Source of the DNA: Impatiens glandulifera
Taxonomy: Eukaryota; Streptophyta; Magnoliopsida; Ericales; Balsaminaceae
Length of the DNA stretch: 64,000 nucleotides
Reading direction: 5' to 3'
NCBI RefSeq assembly: GCF_907164915.1
Contig: NC_061863.1
Location: 65,463,364-65,527,363 of the forward strand
Shown: positions 10,850-23,158 of the stretch, piece by piece
Layout of the letters: each line of letters begins with the position of its first letter
How positions within the stretch are numbered: position 1 is the stretch's first letter
The notes under the pieces: model-generated
Database searches by the model: none
What the model saw: the letters and a program-made list of their open reading frames with translations, nothing else
What the model was told of the DNA's origin: nothing
Program-made: the position numbers and the translations under genes

Positions 10850-11644
10850 TATATTAAGACTTTTATCCCCTTGTTCTAACAAAGCTTAAGCAATATCACG
10901 AGTTTTCTGTCTAGAACATTGATTAAGGATATGACGGCGAAGATTACCTGTTCCCATGCTACTATCAGCTTTGTATGTAATTTCACATGCTTTACATTTA
11001 CATCGCAAATCTTCTCCCTCTATTTTAGGAAGAATATCAAAATACTGCCACCATTTTGATTTTAATGGTCTCTTTCGTTTACCAATACCAGTTTTGGAGG
11101 CTTGATCTTGGAAATCAATGCACGTTTCTTTATTTGCATCTAAATTTGTCATAAGTGAACCCTCCACACTATCCTCCTCAAGATCAAGATTAATTTGTGA
11201 ACTCATTTTATTGCTGGATACTAGCGGAGTTCATGAGATTAAAAAAGATTAAATTAGAGAAGAAATGTATATTGAAGAGAAGTGAGAAAGATGGAAGAAA
11301 ATGAATAGTGAGAAAGACGGAAAGAAGAAAAGTAATAGAAATTAAGGATATGGGTTAGGCCCGTTAGAGTTAGGATTTTTTTGTAAGGTAGGCAAGTTAT
11401 TTTTTTATTAATATATTAGGTGGTTCGGGTTGGGTAGGTGTGTTCGGGTTGATGAGTGACCTGATTTTTTAATTCAGGTCAACTCGGGTTTACCCGAACC
11501 CAACCCAACCCAATTTTCTTTTTCAGGTTATATTTTGGGTCTGACTCGAAATGATTCAAACCCGAAAACCCCCCACCCTAACCCAATATTCTTCGGGTCG
11601 ACTCGTGTCGGGTTGGCGGGTCGAGTTCATTTTTGACACCTCTA
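10850..11644 (-). mobile_element. Truncated hAT transposon with BED zinc finger
   Basis: The 5' terminus on the reverse strand is at 11,644, with an end of the form tagaggtgtcaaaaa, typical of hAT elements. It is followed inward by a dense set of subterminal motifs (cgggttggg, cccgaaccc) at 11,400-11,640. An open frame then starts at 11,206. The element stops abruptly near 10,850 without a second terminus. The sequence right of 11,644 resumes exactly the text found at 4613, so the hAT landed in, or joined to, a copy of the region downstream of HY2. Confidence 0.75.
10886..11206 (-). CDS. N-terminal piece of a hAT transposase (BED finger)
   Basis: The 106-residue frame contains a basic stretch (GKRKRPLKSKWWQYF) followed by a BED-type zinc finger with CKAC, then NLRRHILNQC about 20 residues later, which supplies the paired Cys2 and His/Cys ligands. 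This is the DNA-binding N-terminus of plant hAT transposases of the zinc finger BED / RICESLEEPER type. The catalytic domain and the dimerisation domain are absent, so it cannot transpose. A domesticated role is possible in principle for such proteins, but truncation makes it unlikely. Confidence 0.75.
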   Translation of the reverse strand: MSSQINLDLEEDSVEGSLMTNLDANKETCIDFQDQASKTGIGKRKRPLKSKWWQYFDILPKIEGEDLRCKCKACEITYKADSSMGTGNLRRHILNQCSRQKTRDIA

Positions 11645-12700
11645 ACCAAACTCATTCAACCCATAATCGATGAATAAATTATGTCTTGCCTTCACATCAA
11701 GCTTAGATTGTTTATTTTTTAGAATATGAACAAAAATCTTTTATTATCATAAAAACTTCATTTTCCGACCTTATCTTGTATGACACCTCAAAATTCAAAA
11801 GATACCGCGTGAGATTCAAAACATGTATCACTGTATTCAAACCTTATCTTTATATGTTACTTAAATTTTTAGAAAAATTTTAACGTAAAACTATAAAACT
11901 GAATTATTTAATATTTAAAAATACATGATCATCTTTATATACTAGTTTTTACATTCACGAAAATATCTAAAATATGAAATAGATTGTTCATTATTGAACA
12001 AGGAAATGAAAGAAAAATAATAATCCTATAGTCATTTAAAATATGTTAGTTTTAGACTAGTTTTATTACCATGTCTCTCTCATTATCTTTTATTTTAAGT
12101 TTGATGATGTCATATATTTATTGGAAATGATTGAACTACTAAATTTATTAGAAATTAATAAACAATAAAGAAAGATAAATTAATATAAATAGATAAATTA
12201 TTTTTCTTCCCCCACCACAAAAAAATTATAAATATGTGAAAATAAGCTTATTAAACAATATTATACATTTTCAAATAAAAACTATTACCGTTCCAAAAAA
12301 ATTAGAATAATCAAAATCTTAACTTAAGAGTGAAAGAAAACAAAATAGAATGAAAATTACATAGTAGAGTTAATTAAGTGCCCAACATATAAAGAAAACA
12401 AATTTATTTAATATTTTTATTGACATTATCACAATAAAATTACAATTTAAGCAAAAGTTTATGAAATAATAAAATAATTTTATCTTTTGATTCATGATGT
12501 AGCAAAACAAATGTATTTTTTTAAGTTATATTTTTCTTTTCAAAAGTGTAACAATTAAATTACTCCACACAAAAAAACTCAATTAATTTATTCATGATGA
12601 AACAACAAACCCAATATAAAACATAATTTATTTGTGAATTAATTAAAAACAATATACAACATGAAAAATAAAATTCGTTCTACAGCCAAACAGGCCTTAA
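11645..12700. repeat. D module, copy 3, with copia remnant
   Basis: The sequence is collinear with 4613-5600, including part of the same Ty1/copia fragment at its left edge (11,645-11,760). It lacks HY2 upstream; the truncated hAT sits there instead. The copy leads into the tandem S/P array. Confidence 0.8.
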
Positions 12701-15700
12701 CCTCATACTTTAAATTAAATTAATCTCCCCTGATTACCAATGAATTGCTTTTATTAAACAAATTGACAACCCAACTTTAAAATAAAAAGTAAAATGTCAT
12801 TACCTATTAAAACATTTTTAGTAAAAAATTAAAAACCTACTGTGTGTGCTTGATCTATTAAATCTACTCAAAAACAATTCATATACACATCACATTTCCA
12901 TATTATATGCAATAATTTCAATTACCTAATATTTCAATTTCCCATTTATCATTAGTTCTTTTTTATAAACATATCATTTCCTAATGTCTGTTCAAACAAA
13001 TTGAACTTCTGTTTACTTCATCATCTGACTTTGATCATTATCTACTAGGAGAATAAGAAGTTTGGAATGTTATAATCTATTTTATTGCATTCATTGTTAT
13101 GATCAAGTTGTTTGATTTCTTACTACATTGTTACATGCATACTTGTCAAAATAATATATATAATTAACTCAACCCATCATTTAATTTTTCTTCTTCTCCT
13201 TCTCCTTCTCCTTCTCCTTCTCCTTCTCCTTCTCCTCCTCCTCCTCTTCCTCCTCCTCCTCCTCTTCCTCTTCCTCTTCCTCTTCCTCTTCCTCTTCCTC
13301 TTCCTCTTCCTCTTCCTCTTCCTCTTCCTCTTCCTCTTCTTCTTCTCCTGCTTCTTTTTCTTTTTCTCCTTCTTCTTCTCCTTCTCTTTCTTCTTCTTTA
13401 ACCTCATACTTTAAATTAAATTAATCTCCCCTGATTACCAATGAATTGTTTTTATTGAACAAATTGACAAACCAACTTTAAAATAAAAAAGTAAAATGAC
13501 ATTACTTATTAAAACATTTTTAGCAAAAAACTAAAACCTACAGTGTGTGCTTGATCTTTTAAATCTACTCAAAAACAATTCATATGCACATCACATTTCC
13601 ATATTATATGCAATAATTTCAACTACCTAATATTTCAATTTCCCATTTCCCATTAGTTCTTTTTCATAAACATATCATTTTCTAATGTCCGTTCTAACAA
13701 ATTGAACTTCTGATTTACTTCATCATCTGACTTTGATCATTATCCACCAGGAGAAGAAGAAGTTTGGTATGTTATAATCTATTTTATTGCATGCATTGTT
13801 ATGATCAAGTTGTTTGATTTCTTACTACATTGTTACATGTATACTTGTCAAAATAATTTATATAATTAGCTCAACTTATCATTTAATTTTTCTTTTTCTT
13901 CTCCTTCTCCTCATCCTTCTCCTCATCCTCATCCTCATCCTTCTCCTCCTCCTCCTCCTCCTCCTCCTCCTCCTCCTCCTCCTCCTCCTCCTCTTCCTCT
14001 TCCTCTTCCTCTTCCTCTTCCTCTTCCTCTTCCTCTTCCTCTTCCTCTTCCTCTTCCTCTTCCTCTTCCTCTTCCTCTTCCTCTTCCTCTTCCTCTTCCT
14101 CTTCCTCCTCTTCCTCTTCCTCTTCATCCTCTTCCTCTTCCTCTTAATCCTCATCCTCATCCTCATCCTCATCCTCATCCTCATCCTCTTCCTCTTCCTC
14201 ATCCTCTTCCTCTTCCTCTTCCTCTTCCTCTTCCTCTTCCTCTTCCTCTTCCTCTTCCTCTTCCTCTTCCTCTTCTTCTTCTCCTTCTTCTTATTCTTCT
14301 TCTTTTCCTTCTCCTTCTTCTTCTTTAACCTCATACTTTAAATTAAATTAATCTCCCCTGATTACCAATGAATTGCTTTTATTGAACAAATTGACAAACA
14401 AACTTTAAAATAAAAAAGTAAAATGTTATTACCTATTAAAACATTTTTAGCATAAAATTAAAAACCTACAGTGTGTGCTTACAGTGTGTGCTTGATCTTT
14501 TAAATCTACTCAAACACAATTATATGCATATCAAATTTCCATATTATATGCAATAATTTCAATTTCCCATTTATCATTAGTTCTTTTTCATAAACATATC
14601 ATTTTCTAATGTTTGTTCAAACAAATTGAACTTCTGGTTTAATTCATCATCTGACTTTGATCATTATCCACCAGGAGAAGAAGAAGTTTGGTATATTATA
14701 ATCTATTTTATTGCATGCATTGTTATGATCAAGTTGTTTGATTTCTTACTACATTGTTACTTGTATACTTGTCAAAATAATTTATATAATTAGCTCAACC
14801 TATCATTTAATTTTTCTTTTTCTTCTCCTTCTCCTCATCCTCATCCTCATCCTTCTCCTCCTCCTCCTCCTCCTCCTCTTCCTCTTCCTCTTCCTCTTCC
14901 TCTTCCTCTTCCTCTTCCTCTTCCTCTTCCTCTTCCTCTTCCTCTTCCTCTTCCTCTTCCTCTTCCTCTTCCTCTTCCTCTTCCTCTTCCTCTTCCTCTT
15001 CCTCTTCCTCTTCCTCTTCCTCTTCCTCTTCCTCTTCCTCTTCCTCCTCGTCCTCATCCTCATCCTCATCCTCATCCTCCTCATTCTCATCCTCATCCTC
15101 ATCCTCATCCTCATCCTCATCCTCATCCTCATCCTCATCCTCATCCTCATCCTCATCATCCTCATCCTCATCCTCATCCTCATCCTCATCCTCATCCTCA
15201 TCCTCATCCTCATCCTCTTCCTCTTCCTCTTCCTCTTCCTCTTCTCCTTCTTCTTATACTTCTTCTTTTCCTTCTCCTTCTTCTTCTTTAACCTCATACT
15301 TTAAATTAAATTAATCTCCCCTGATTACCAATGAATTGCTTTTATTGAAAAAATTGACAAACCAATTTTAAAATAAAAAAGTAAAATGTTATTACCTATT
15401 AAAACATTTTTAGCAAAAAATTAAAAACCTACAGTGTGTGCTTGATCTTTTAAATCTACCCAAACACAATTATACGCACATCAAATTTCCATATTATATG
15501 CAATAATTTCAATTTCCCATTTATCATTAGTTCTTTTTCATAAACATATCATTTTCTAATGTTTGTTCAAACAAATTGAACTTCTGGTTTACTTCATCAT
15601 CTGACTTTGATCATTATCCACCAGGAGAAGAAGAAGTTTGGTATGTTATAATCTATTTTATTGCATGCATTGTTATGATCAAGTTGTTTGATTTCTTACT

Positions 15701-17365
15701 ACATTGTTACATGTATACTTGTCAAAATAATTTATATAATTAACTCAACCTATCATTTAATTTTTCTTTTTCTTCTCCTTTTCTTCATCCTTCTCCTCAT
15801 CCTCATCCTTCTCCTCCTCCTCCTCCTCCTCCTCCTCCTCCTCTTCCTCTTCCTCCTCCTCTTCCTCTTTCTCTTCCTCTTCCTCTTCCTCTTCCTCTTC
15901 CTCTTCCTCTTCCTCTTCCTCTTCCTCTTCCTCTTCCTCTTCCTCTTCCTCTTCCTCTTCCTCTCCCTCTTCATCCTCATCCTCATCCTCATCCTCATCC
16001 TCATCCTCATCCTCATCCTCATCCTCATCCTCATCCTCATCCTCATCCTCATCCTCATCCTCATCCTCATCCTCATCCTCATCCTCATCCTCATCCTCCT
16101 CCTCCTCCTCCTCCTCCTCCTCTTCCTCTTCCTCCTCATCCTCATCCTCTTCCTCTTCCTCTTCCTCTTCTTCTTTTCCTTCTTCTTCTTCTTTAACCTC
16201 ATACTTTAAATTAAATTAATCTCCCCTGATTACCAATGAATTGCTTTTATTGAAAAAATTGACAAACCAACTTTAAAATAAAAAAGTAAAATGTTATTAC
16301 CTATTAAAACATTTTTAGCAAAAAATTAAAAACCTACAGTGTGTGCTTGATCTTTTAAATCTACTCAAACACAATTATATGCACATCAAATTTCCATATT
16401 ATATGCAATAATTTCAATTTCCCATTTATCATTAGTTCTTTTTCATAAACATATCATTTTCTAATGTTTGTTCAAGCAAATTGAACTTCTGGTTTACTTC
16501 ATTTTCTGACTTTGATCATTATCCACCAGGAGAAGAAGAAGTTTGGTATGTTATAATCTATTTTATTGCATGCATTGTTATGATTAAGTTGTTTGATTTC
16601 TTACTACATTGTTACATGCATACTTGTCAAAATAATATATATAATTAACTCAACCCATCATTTAATTTTTCTTCTTCTTCTCCTTCTCCTCATCCTTCTC
16701 CTCCTCTTCCTCTTCCTCTTCCTCTTCCTCCTCCTCCTCCTCCTCCCCCTCCTCCTCCTCCTCATCTTCCTCCTCCTCCTCCTCCTCATCCTCATCCTCA
16801 TCCTCCTCCTCATCCTCTTCCTCTTCCTCTTCCTCATCCTCATCCTCATCCTCATCCTCATCCTCATCCTACATTGTCATCCTTCCTCTTTCTTACTACA
16901 TTGTTACATGCATACTTGTCAAAATAATATATATAATTAGCTCAACCCATCATTTAATTTTTTTCTTCTTCTTCACCATCATCTTCTTCTCCTTCTTCCT
17001 CCTCTTCTTCCTCTTCTTCCTCCTCTTCTTTCTTTCTTCATTCTTCTTCTTCTTCTCTTCTTCCTCTTCCTCGTTTTCTTTCTTCTTCCTCGTCCTCTTC
17101 CTCGTTTTCTTTCTTCTTCTTCGTCCTCTTCCTTTTCCTTTTCCTCTCCCTCTTCCTCTTCCTCTTCCTCTTCCTCTTCCTCTTCCTCTTCCTCTTCCTC
17201 TTTTCTCCTTCTTCTCATCCTTTTCTCCTTCTCCTCCTTCTTCTCCTCCTAAATCTTCTTCTTCTACTTCTTCTATTTCTTCTATTTCTCCTCCTTCTTC
17301 TTCTCCTTTCCTCCTCCTTCTCCATCATCTTCTTCTACTTCTACTTATTCATCATCATAATCTTT
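12701..17365. repeat. Tandem array of five S units with giant polypyrimidine tracts
   Basis: S units begin at 12,701, 13,402, 14,329, 15,292 and 16,197, a spacing of about 0.70, 0.93, 0.96 and 0.91 kb. A short partial unit lies at 16,871-16,960. The non-repetitive 490-bp part of each unit is highly conserved. The tract between units is almost pure C/T on the + strand, apart from (catcct)n stretches, and is made of (ctcttc)n, (cttctc)n, (ctc)n and (catcct)n blocks. The tracts reach about 440-480 bp at 13,890-14,327 and 14,810-15,288. Unit length differs mainly through the tracts. Both strands give long open frames of Leu-Phe or Arg-Lys repeats because of the hexanucleotide composition; these are not genes. 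Confidence 0.92.
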
Positions 17366-17369
17366 ATCA

Positions 17370-17900
17370 TCTTCTTCCTACAAATCCTAAAGAGAAATAA
17401 AGAATATATTGATGTAAATGTGAAGTATTTTCTGGTTGAGAAAATAATAAGAACTTAGGGGTGAGATAATGAGACACTGTAGGAAAGTTAGAATAATACA
17501 AGTTAGACTGAGGGAGATAGATGAAAGAAGAAGATATTTATAAAAAAAAAATTTAGAAGAAGAAAAAGTTGGCTTCAATTTTTTGGTTAAGTTATGATAT
17601 TTTTTCCGATAATTTATATATTTAGTTAATTGTAATCTTTTTTTAATATCATTGCAAATTAAGCAATCCTTTAAGAAAGTAAAGTATTCTATATACTAGA
17701 ATTTAGGGGTGAGATAATGAGACAAAGCTAGAAAATGTCATTGAAGGGAAGTTAGAATAATACAAGTTAGACTGAGGGAGATAGATGAAGAAGAAGATAT
17801 TCATAAAAAAAAATTTAGAAGAATTTTTTTTTGGTTAAGTTATAATATGATTGTAAATTAAGCAATCCTTTGATAAAGTAAATGATTCTTATACTATCAT
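17370..17900. repeat. M module, copy 3, internally duplicated
   Basis: M is present at 17,383-17,640 and again, partly, at 17,700-17,880. Both parts contain ggggtgagataatgagaca and the phrase caagttagactgagggagat. The extra copy is absent from the corresponding place in front of HY2 copy A. Beyond it, 17,915-18,035 matches 2205-2330. Confidence 0.75.
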
Positions 17901-18035
17901 AGTTACAAAGACTGTGAACTTCCATTTAGGAGAGTCGATTGTATATTTTTAGTTGAAAAATAATTAGTATAAAAAAACAATCAAATTCTTTTAAACTTGA
18001 AATGTGGGAAGTGTTTAACATAAGAATATTATATA

Positions 18036-18122
18036 TTGAATTGCTTCAGGTATTCTCACAAGTATCACTGCACACTCTTGTGCACAAATTTCCAAACATT
18101 TAAGAAGTCTTCCTGTTGCTTA
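18036..18122 (-). pseudogene. PMEI gene fragment upstream of HY2 copy B
   Basis: This is the same short inhibitor fragment as at 2331-2422, with the same internal three-base loss in caaacatttaag relative to the full gene. It shows that the HY2-upstream chimera existed before the two HY2 blocks separated. Confidence 0.75.
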
Positions 18123-18244
18123 GTTAAAATAAACTTCAAAATAGTGTAAAAAGTTGTAACTTTGCATCATAAGATTGACAAAGTCATAATCATGTGGTGG
18201 TGATGTCAAATTGAAGTAAACATATTTCTCACCACAAATTACAG

Positions 18245-19883
18245 GCAAAGAACTACAAGGAACTTCAAACCCTTAATGCATCTTTCTTACCAGAAATTTA
18301 TTAACTTTGCTGTGGATGAGACCAAACGCAGAACCCAGTTGGCTCCTTCTCCCTTGCAGCCTTGCAGGTATATATACATATACCTCCCTCTATCTGTCTC
18401 TAGTTCCTGGGTAATTTATATGTATATATGTTCTTTATATGTATTATCAGCATAAATACAATTCATTGATTGCCATGGATGAGAAAACCGAGATTCAAAT
18501 GTTGTCATTTCAAGCTCCCAAGATCAGGCTGTTACGCAGCTTAAGTGTCCAAAACAATGAAATGATGCAGGTATTTTTTCCACTTAAATTATACCCTTTT
18601 GAATGCTTTTTCAAGTTTCCATTTCATCATTCTCACTTCTGAATTGCAATTTCAATTATATTGATCTAAACATAGCCAAAACAGATAATGATCTTTGATG
18701 TTATCTTCAGGTTTTGGATTTTGGTGTGTTTCCAACACTTGAGTTTGATCTACCAATATTTTGTGTCAATTTCTTCTCTTCTCCTAACATTAGCATCATT
18801 GTGTTGTGAGTTAGTTTCTTCTTCTTCTTCTTCTTCTTATTATTATCTGAATTCAAATTGTATTATATTTTCTGAAAGTTGATGAATGGTTTGGAACAGA
18901 GACCTCAACCCTTTGCAAGATGTGATCAATCAGACGGATTACAAGGACAAGTACTATAAATACATAATGCATCTTGGCGTTAAACATTCCGAGGTAATGA
19001 ATTGTTTTCCACAAGTTGTTGGAACTACTACCAAGTCTGTGAAAATCAAAGTTCGTCAACTTAACACAAATTCCCTGCAGCTTTTGCCTTGGGGAGGAAA
19101 GCTTACCAGTGAATCGTTGATGTTATTCTCTTCGATTGTGATATGGTCCAAGTTTTCACCAACTGATCAGAAATACGATGCCTTGTATTCCGCATTTGTG
19201 GATTATTATATGGTCTTGGCTTCTTCTACTAACCATCGTTTCAATCTACACTAAGTTATTGGCTTCTATATTGCTGATCGATCACTTGTTCTTACCTATT
19301 ACAGACTTGGCTCGACCTGATGGATGAGGTAGCAGATAACAATGATCCTTCTCAAATTATTATCAACCGCGAGGCTCAACATCGGTATCTCACCTGGAGA
19401 TCCGAGAAGGCTGGTAATTTAAGTTGTTTCTTGTGTCTGATACTTGAAACTCCTCAGATTTTATGTTGTTTTAAGGGGAATATAGGATCCAGGGCATGCG
19501 CTTATGAGGAAGCTAGTTGGTGAAGATCGGGCAAAGGTAACAACCCATTATAAATGACAATATTTTTACCAAAAAGACCGAGTTGAAATGTTTTTGATGA
19601 TCACATGCAGGACTTGATAAGGAATTTTCTTTTCAATGGACTTGATGAACTTGGAAACAGGACGTTTCTGAACCACTTCCCAGATTATAGGCGCGACGAT
19701 GGCTCTGTAAACAACAAGCGCAGCATGATCGGAAAATCATTCGAAAGTCGCCCTTGGAATGAAAGAGGAGAATTCATTGGTAATAACTTTGAACAGAGTT
19801 GTATCATCTTTGAAACTTTAGCTATTAGAATGGGGCTTATGTATTTTAATTTTTGTGTCATATTTATGTGTAGTGAACTATAG
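18245..19883 (+). pseudogene. HY2: HY2-like phytochromobilin:ferredoxin oxidoreductase, copy B, broken
   Basis: The exons correspond to copy A: 18,245-18,367, 18,451-18,570, 18,711-18,805, 18,900-18,993, 19,081-19,212, 19,305-19,409, 19,486-19,536 and 19,611-19,883. It shares with copy A the missing transit-peptide exon and the frame-breaking ccttgcag duplication (18,352-18,359 and 18,360-18,367). It has additional damage. The donor after 19,409 reads GC (gctggtaa) where copy A has GT. The final TAG is changed to CAG (gaacag), which lengthens the frame by about 33 unrelated residues to a stop at 19,881. Substitutions such as LNHFPDYRR for LDYFPDYRC also fall in otherwise conserved sequence. 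Exon sequence is otherwise nearly identical to copy A, which points to a recent duplication. Confidence 0.85.
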
Positions 19884-19899
19884 TATAATTTACTGCCTA

Positions 19900-21000
19900 A
19901 TTATTTAATATTTTAAAGTTATTTATTATATACTAGTTTTTACATTAAGGAAAATATCTAATAAATATGAACAAGGAAGTGAAAGAAAAACAATAATCTT
20001 ATAGTTATTTAAAATATGTGAGATTTTATAGTGTTAAACTAATTTTATTATCATGTCTGAATCTTATCTTTAATTTTAAGTTTGATGAAGCCATATCTTC
20101 CTTGGAAAAATGATTGAACTACCAAGTTATTAGAAATCAAATTAAAGAAAGATGAATTAATATAAATAGATAAATTATATTTCTTTCCCACCCAAAAGAA
20201 TGATAAATACGTTTAACTTGAAAATGAGCTTATTAAACAAAAACAATATACATTTTCAATTAAAAGTCAGTTAAAAATATTTAGAATAATCAAAATTCTA
20301 ACTTAGTGAAAAAAAATAGAATGAAAACTCCATAGTATATATAGTTAATTAAGTGTCCAAAATATAAGAAAATAAAATTATTTGATATTTTTTATTGAAA
20401 TTATCACCATAAATTTACAATCTAAGCAAATATATGAAATAATAAAATGAGTTTATCTTTTGATTATATCAAAACAAATGTAATTTTAATTCTATTTTTC
20501 TATCATTTATTTACTATGAAACAACAAACCCAATATAAGACATGATTTATCGTGAGTTAATTAAAAAAATATACAACATAAAAAATAAAATCCATCTCAC
20601 AACCATACAGGCATTAACCTCATATTTTAACTTAAATTAATCTCCACAATCTCCACTGTACATTTCTTTTACGGTGAAGTGCTTTTATTGAACAAATTTA
20701 GAAAACAAACTTTAATATAAAAAAGTAAAATGCATTGCCTATTAAAAACATCTTTACCAAAAAACTAAACACCAAAAAAACAAACACCTTAATAGTTATT
20801 TTTCAAAAACTTATCATTTGCTAATATTTGTTCAAGCTTGACTTCATCATCTCTATCTATGATTATTGATTCATTATCCGTTAATCTTCTCCACAATCTC
20901 TTTAGATTTAGATTACTGCATTCATTTTTATGCTCAATTTGTTTGATTTCTTACAACATGGTTAAAGATTAATTTGTTAGTCAAAATAATATAATTTGAA
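19900..21000. repeat. D module and S unit, copy 4, diverged
   Basis: Sequence like 4830-5600 follows HY2 copy B directly, with many substitutions and small indels. It is then joined at about 20,617 to a decayed S unit (cctcatattttaacttaaat). It lacks a polypyrimidine tract and M. Its greater divergence suggests that this is an older copy than the others. Confidence 0.65.
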
Positions 21001-21004
21001 CTTC

Positions 21005-21340
21005 TAAATTAAAAGATCACGACACGATTATAAATTTACACGATCATGAGCGGGCACGTTACGAATACAACACAACACGAGTCTAGAAATGAATCGAAAT
21101 GAACACAACAAGTTACATTATCTAAACATGAAATGTCAACTCTAAATTTATTCATTTTATACCCATCTTACCGTTTCATTTCTCAAACTATCCACTTTTA
21201 CAAGGCATGACATGACACAAATGAAAACGGGTCTCGATCTGACACAATTGTGTCGACACGATAATAAGCTCTAGTCGACACAACACTACACATGAGTTTG
21301 CACGACACAAATAAGCATATTGAAACGAGTTAGCACAACA
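21005..21340. mobile_element. Decayed hAT-related sequence rich in cgacac motifs
   Basis: It contains scattered acgacac, cacgatcatgagc and gtcgacacgataa motifs like those inside the two complete elements at 24,759 and 26,877. No ends or target duplication could be defined. Confidence 0.4.
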
Positions 21341-21499
21341 TTAAAGAACTTAGTACTTAAGGCTCTCCACGGAATGAGAGAGTAGGCATTGGAAATGTAT
21401 GAATCTTGCCTACAACTTTCACATGTTTTGAGTTTAGACAACCAGGGTTTGTGTTGACCAAGAAAACAACTATACAAAGACGGGTCACCACATGTACCC

Positions 21500-22485
21500 A
21501 TCTCATTACGGGCGACCTAAGGTGAGATACATAACAAACCAGGAGGTGTACTTGGTACCATTGGAAATCTTACTCAAAGGGATTTACAATTATAGTTCAT
21601 TGACCCAAAATGACAAAGTGAATTGAAATATATGAATTTTTAAAGCTTCCAGTTAGCCCCTAACTCAAATTTGAAGCATGGGTTCACTTGCATCGATTGG
21701 GCAAGTTCTCTAAACGTCGAGCCATGGTTCAGGACCGGTGTCATTCGAAAGGTGTGTGGGTTAGCTTCTTAACCCAAGTTGAATTACTCAATTCCATCAA
21801 CTACAACTCGAGTTATGAATTTATGAGTGGAGGAGTGTCCAGATTTAACTTCATTTAAATACATTCCATTCACATCGATATTTCGTCTATATAGGAGACC
21901 CCAACGTGAAATCTAGCAAAAATAGTCCTTGTAGAGAACTCATTCTCCTTTCCAAAACACTCAAAATGATCGAATTTCGTCGAATATTGAGTCCAGGATG
22001 AAATTTTGAAGTTTCAAATTTATTCTAGGCATAATGAAACTCCAAAGGTTCAATTTCATCTCTTTTGAATAAGCCTTTTCAAATAATTCATCAATTTTGC
22101 GAAATTCAAATTTCAAATGGGCGGTTAAAACCCGCGTTTGACTCTCCTTTGATCCGAGTTGACTAGTCGGTTTGTGAGTTGCCTCGTTGGTTTGACTCGT
22201 TTATTCGGTTTCTCCTCTTTTGAACATCATCTGCACACAATTGTAAACAACAATATTATACTCAACGTACACGATTTTTCGTGCCAATCATTTTGAAGAT
22301 ATGAGGGCGCTCACGACTCGAGTGTTTTTGGAATTTATTGTTTAGATCATTGTTTTGAGGTGTTTCTGAATCGTTTTTAAAAGATTTTTTAATGTTTTTT
22401 TTTTGTTTTCTCGGTCCAATAAACAAACATAAGTGTTATTTTAGGCCATTAAATAACTAGGGGTAGAAATTGGATGTCTACATCA
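21500..22485. mobile_element. Possible solo LTR or retrotransposon remnant
   Basis: GC content is higher than that of the neighbours. The stretch has a TATA-like tatatagg at about 21,890, followed by LTR-like leader text, and it ends with taggggtagaaattggatgtctacat, the type of end common in plant gypsy LTRs. No coding region or partner LTR is in the window. This call rests on general appearance only. Confidence 0.3.
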
Positions 22486-22489
22486 TGTT

Positions 22490-23155
22490 TTATCAACATT
22501 TACACTACTGTATTTATTTTTTGTTCACTTTTTAAAACATAAATTAACTTTGATTATTATGAAAATCAATACCTTATGGACAATACAAACACTATTTTAT
22601 TAAGAGTATACAACCAATTAGATTTAGAGCACGAAGTTTAATAAGATTGTCTTCTACATAAACCAACCTAACTGGTTACTCTCTAGCCTAGTCAAATTAA
22701 AATCAAAGTTAAACATAAGATCAACTAAGAAATGAATGTCCAAAATAAATTTTCTAATATATCATCGACATCTATTATTTTTATGAACAAAATTTAATCT
22801 TCAAATTTGAATTAAATTCAAAAACAACATTACATAAATCCAATTTCACCGTAAAGATAATAACATCAACAATTGTTATTGTTCTAAAAAAGAGGTGGAG
22901 TATAATTCCAAAATTTTGACATTGGCCCAATATAATGTTTCTCAGGTCAGGTACGTGTAACACAAGCAACAAAAACTTCTTTACAGGTGGGTGAATGACA
23001 AAATCGCAATTCAATTTAATTCTTTTGTTCGGTGTTTTTTTAAAATTGATAAAACTTTGTTTTTATTGTTTGAATTTACATTTTAAAGTGAGGAATGGTT
23101 GAGAATTTGATTCAAAATATTAAAATTAATGTAAGTTAGATGGTATAAAATATTT
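22490..23155. other. Intergenic, nothing recognised
   Basis: AT-rich DNA without conserved open frames or repeat similarity to the rest of the window. Confidence 0.5.
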
Positions 23156-23158
23156 GTA

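Noticed and set aside
13112..16940. Long open frames of Leu-Phe, Leu-Ile, Arg-Lys and Arg-Met repeats on both strands
   Set aside because: They are translations of pyrimidine hexanucleotide repeats. They appear on both strands and in every satellite unit, have no start context, and change with repeat length.
12701..17365. Possible CRISPR-like array (repeats with unique spacers)
   Set aside because: The organism is a plant. Repeats are about 490 bp and the spacers are simple-sequence tracts, so this is a satellite.
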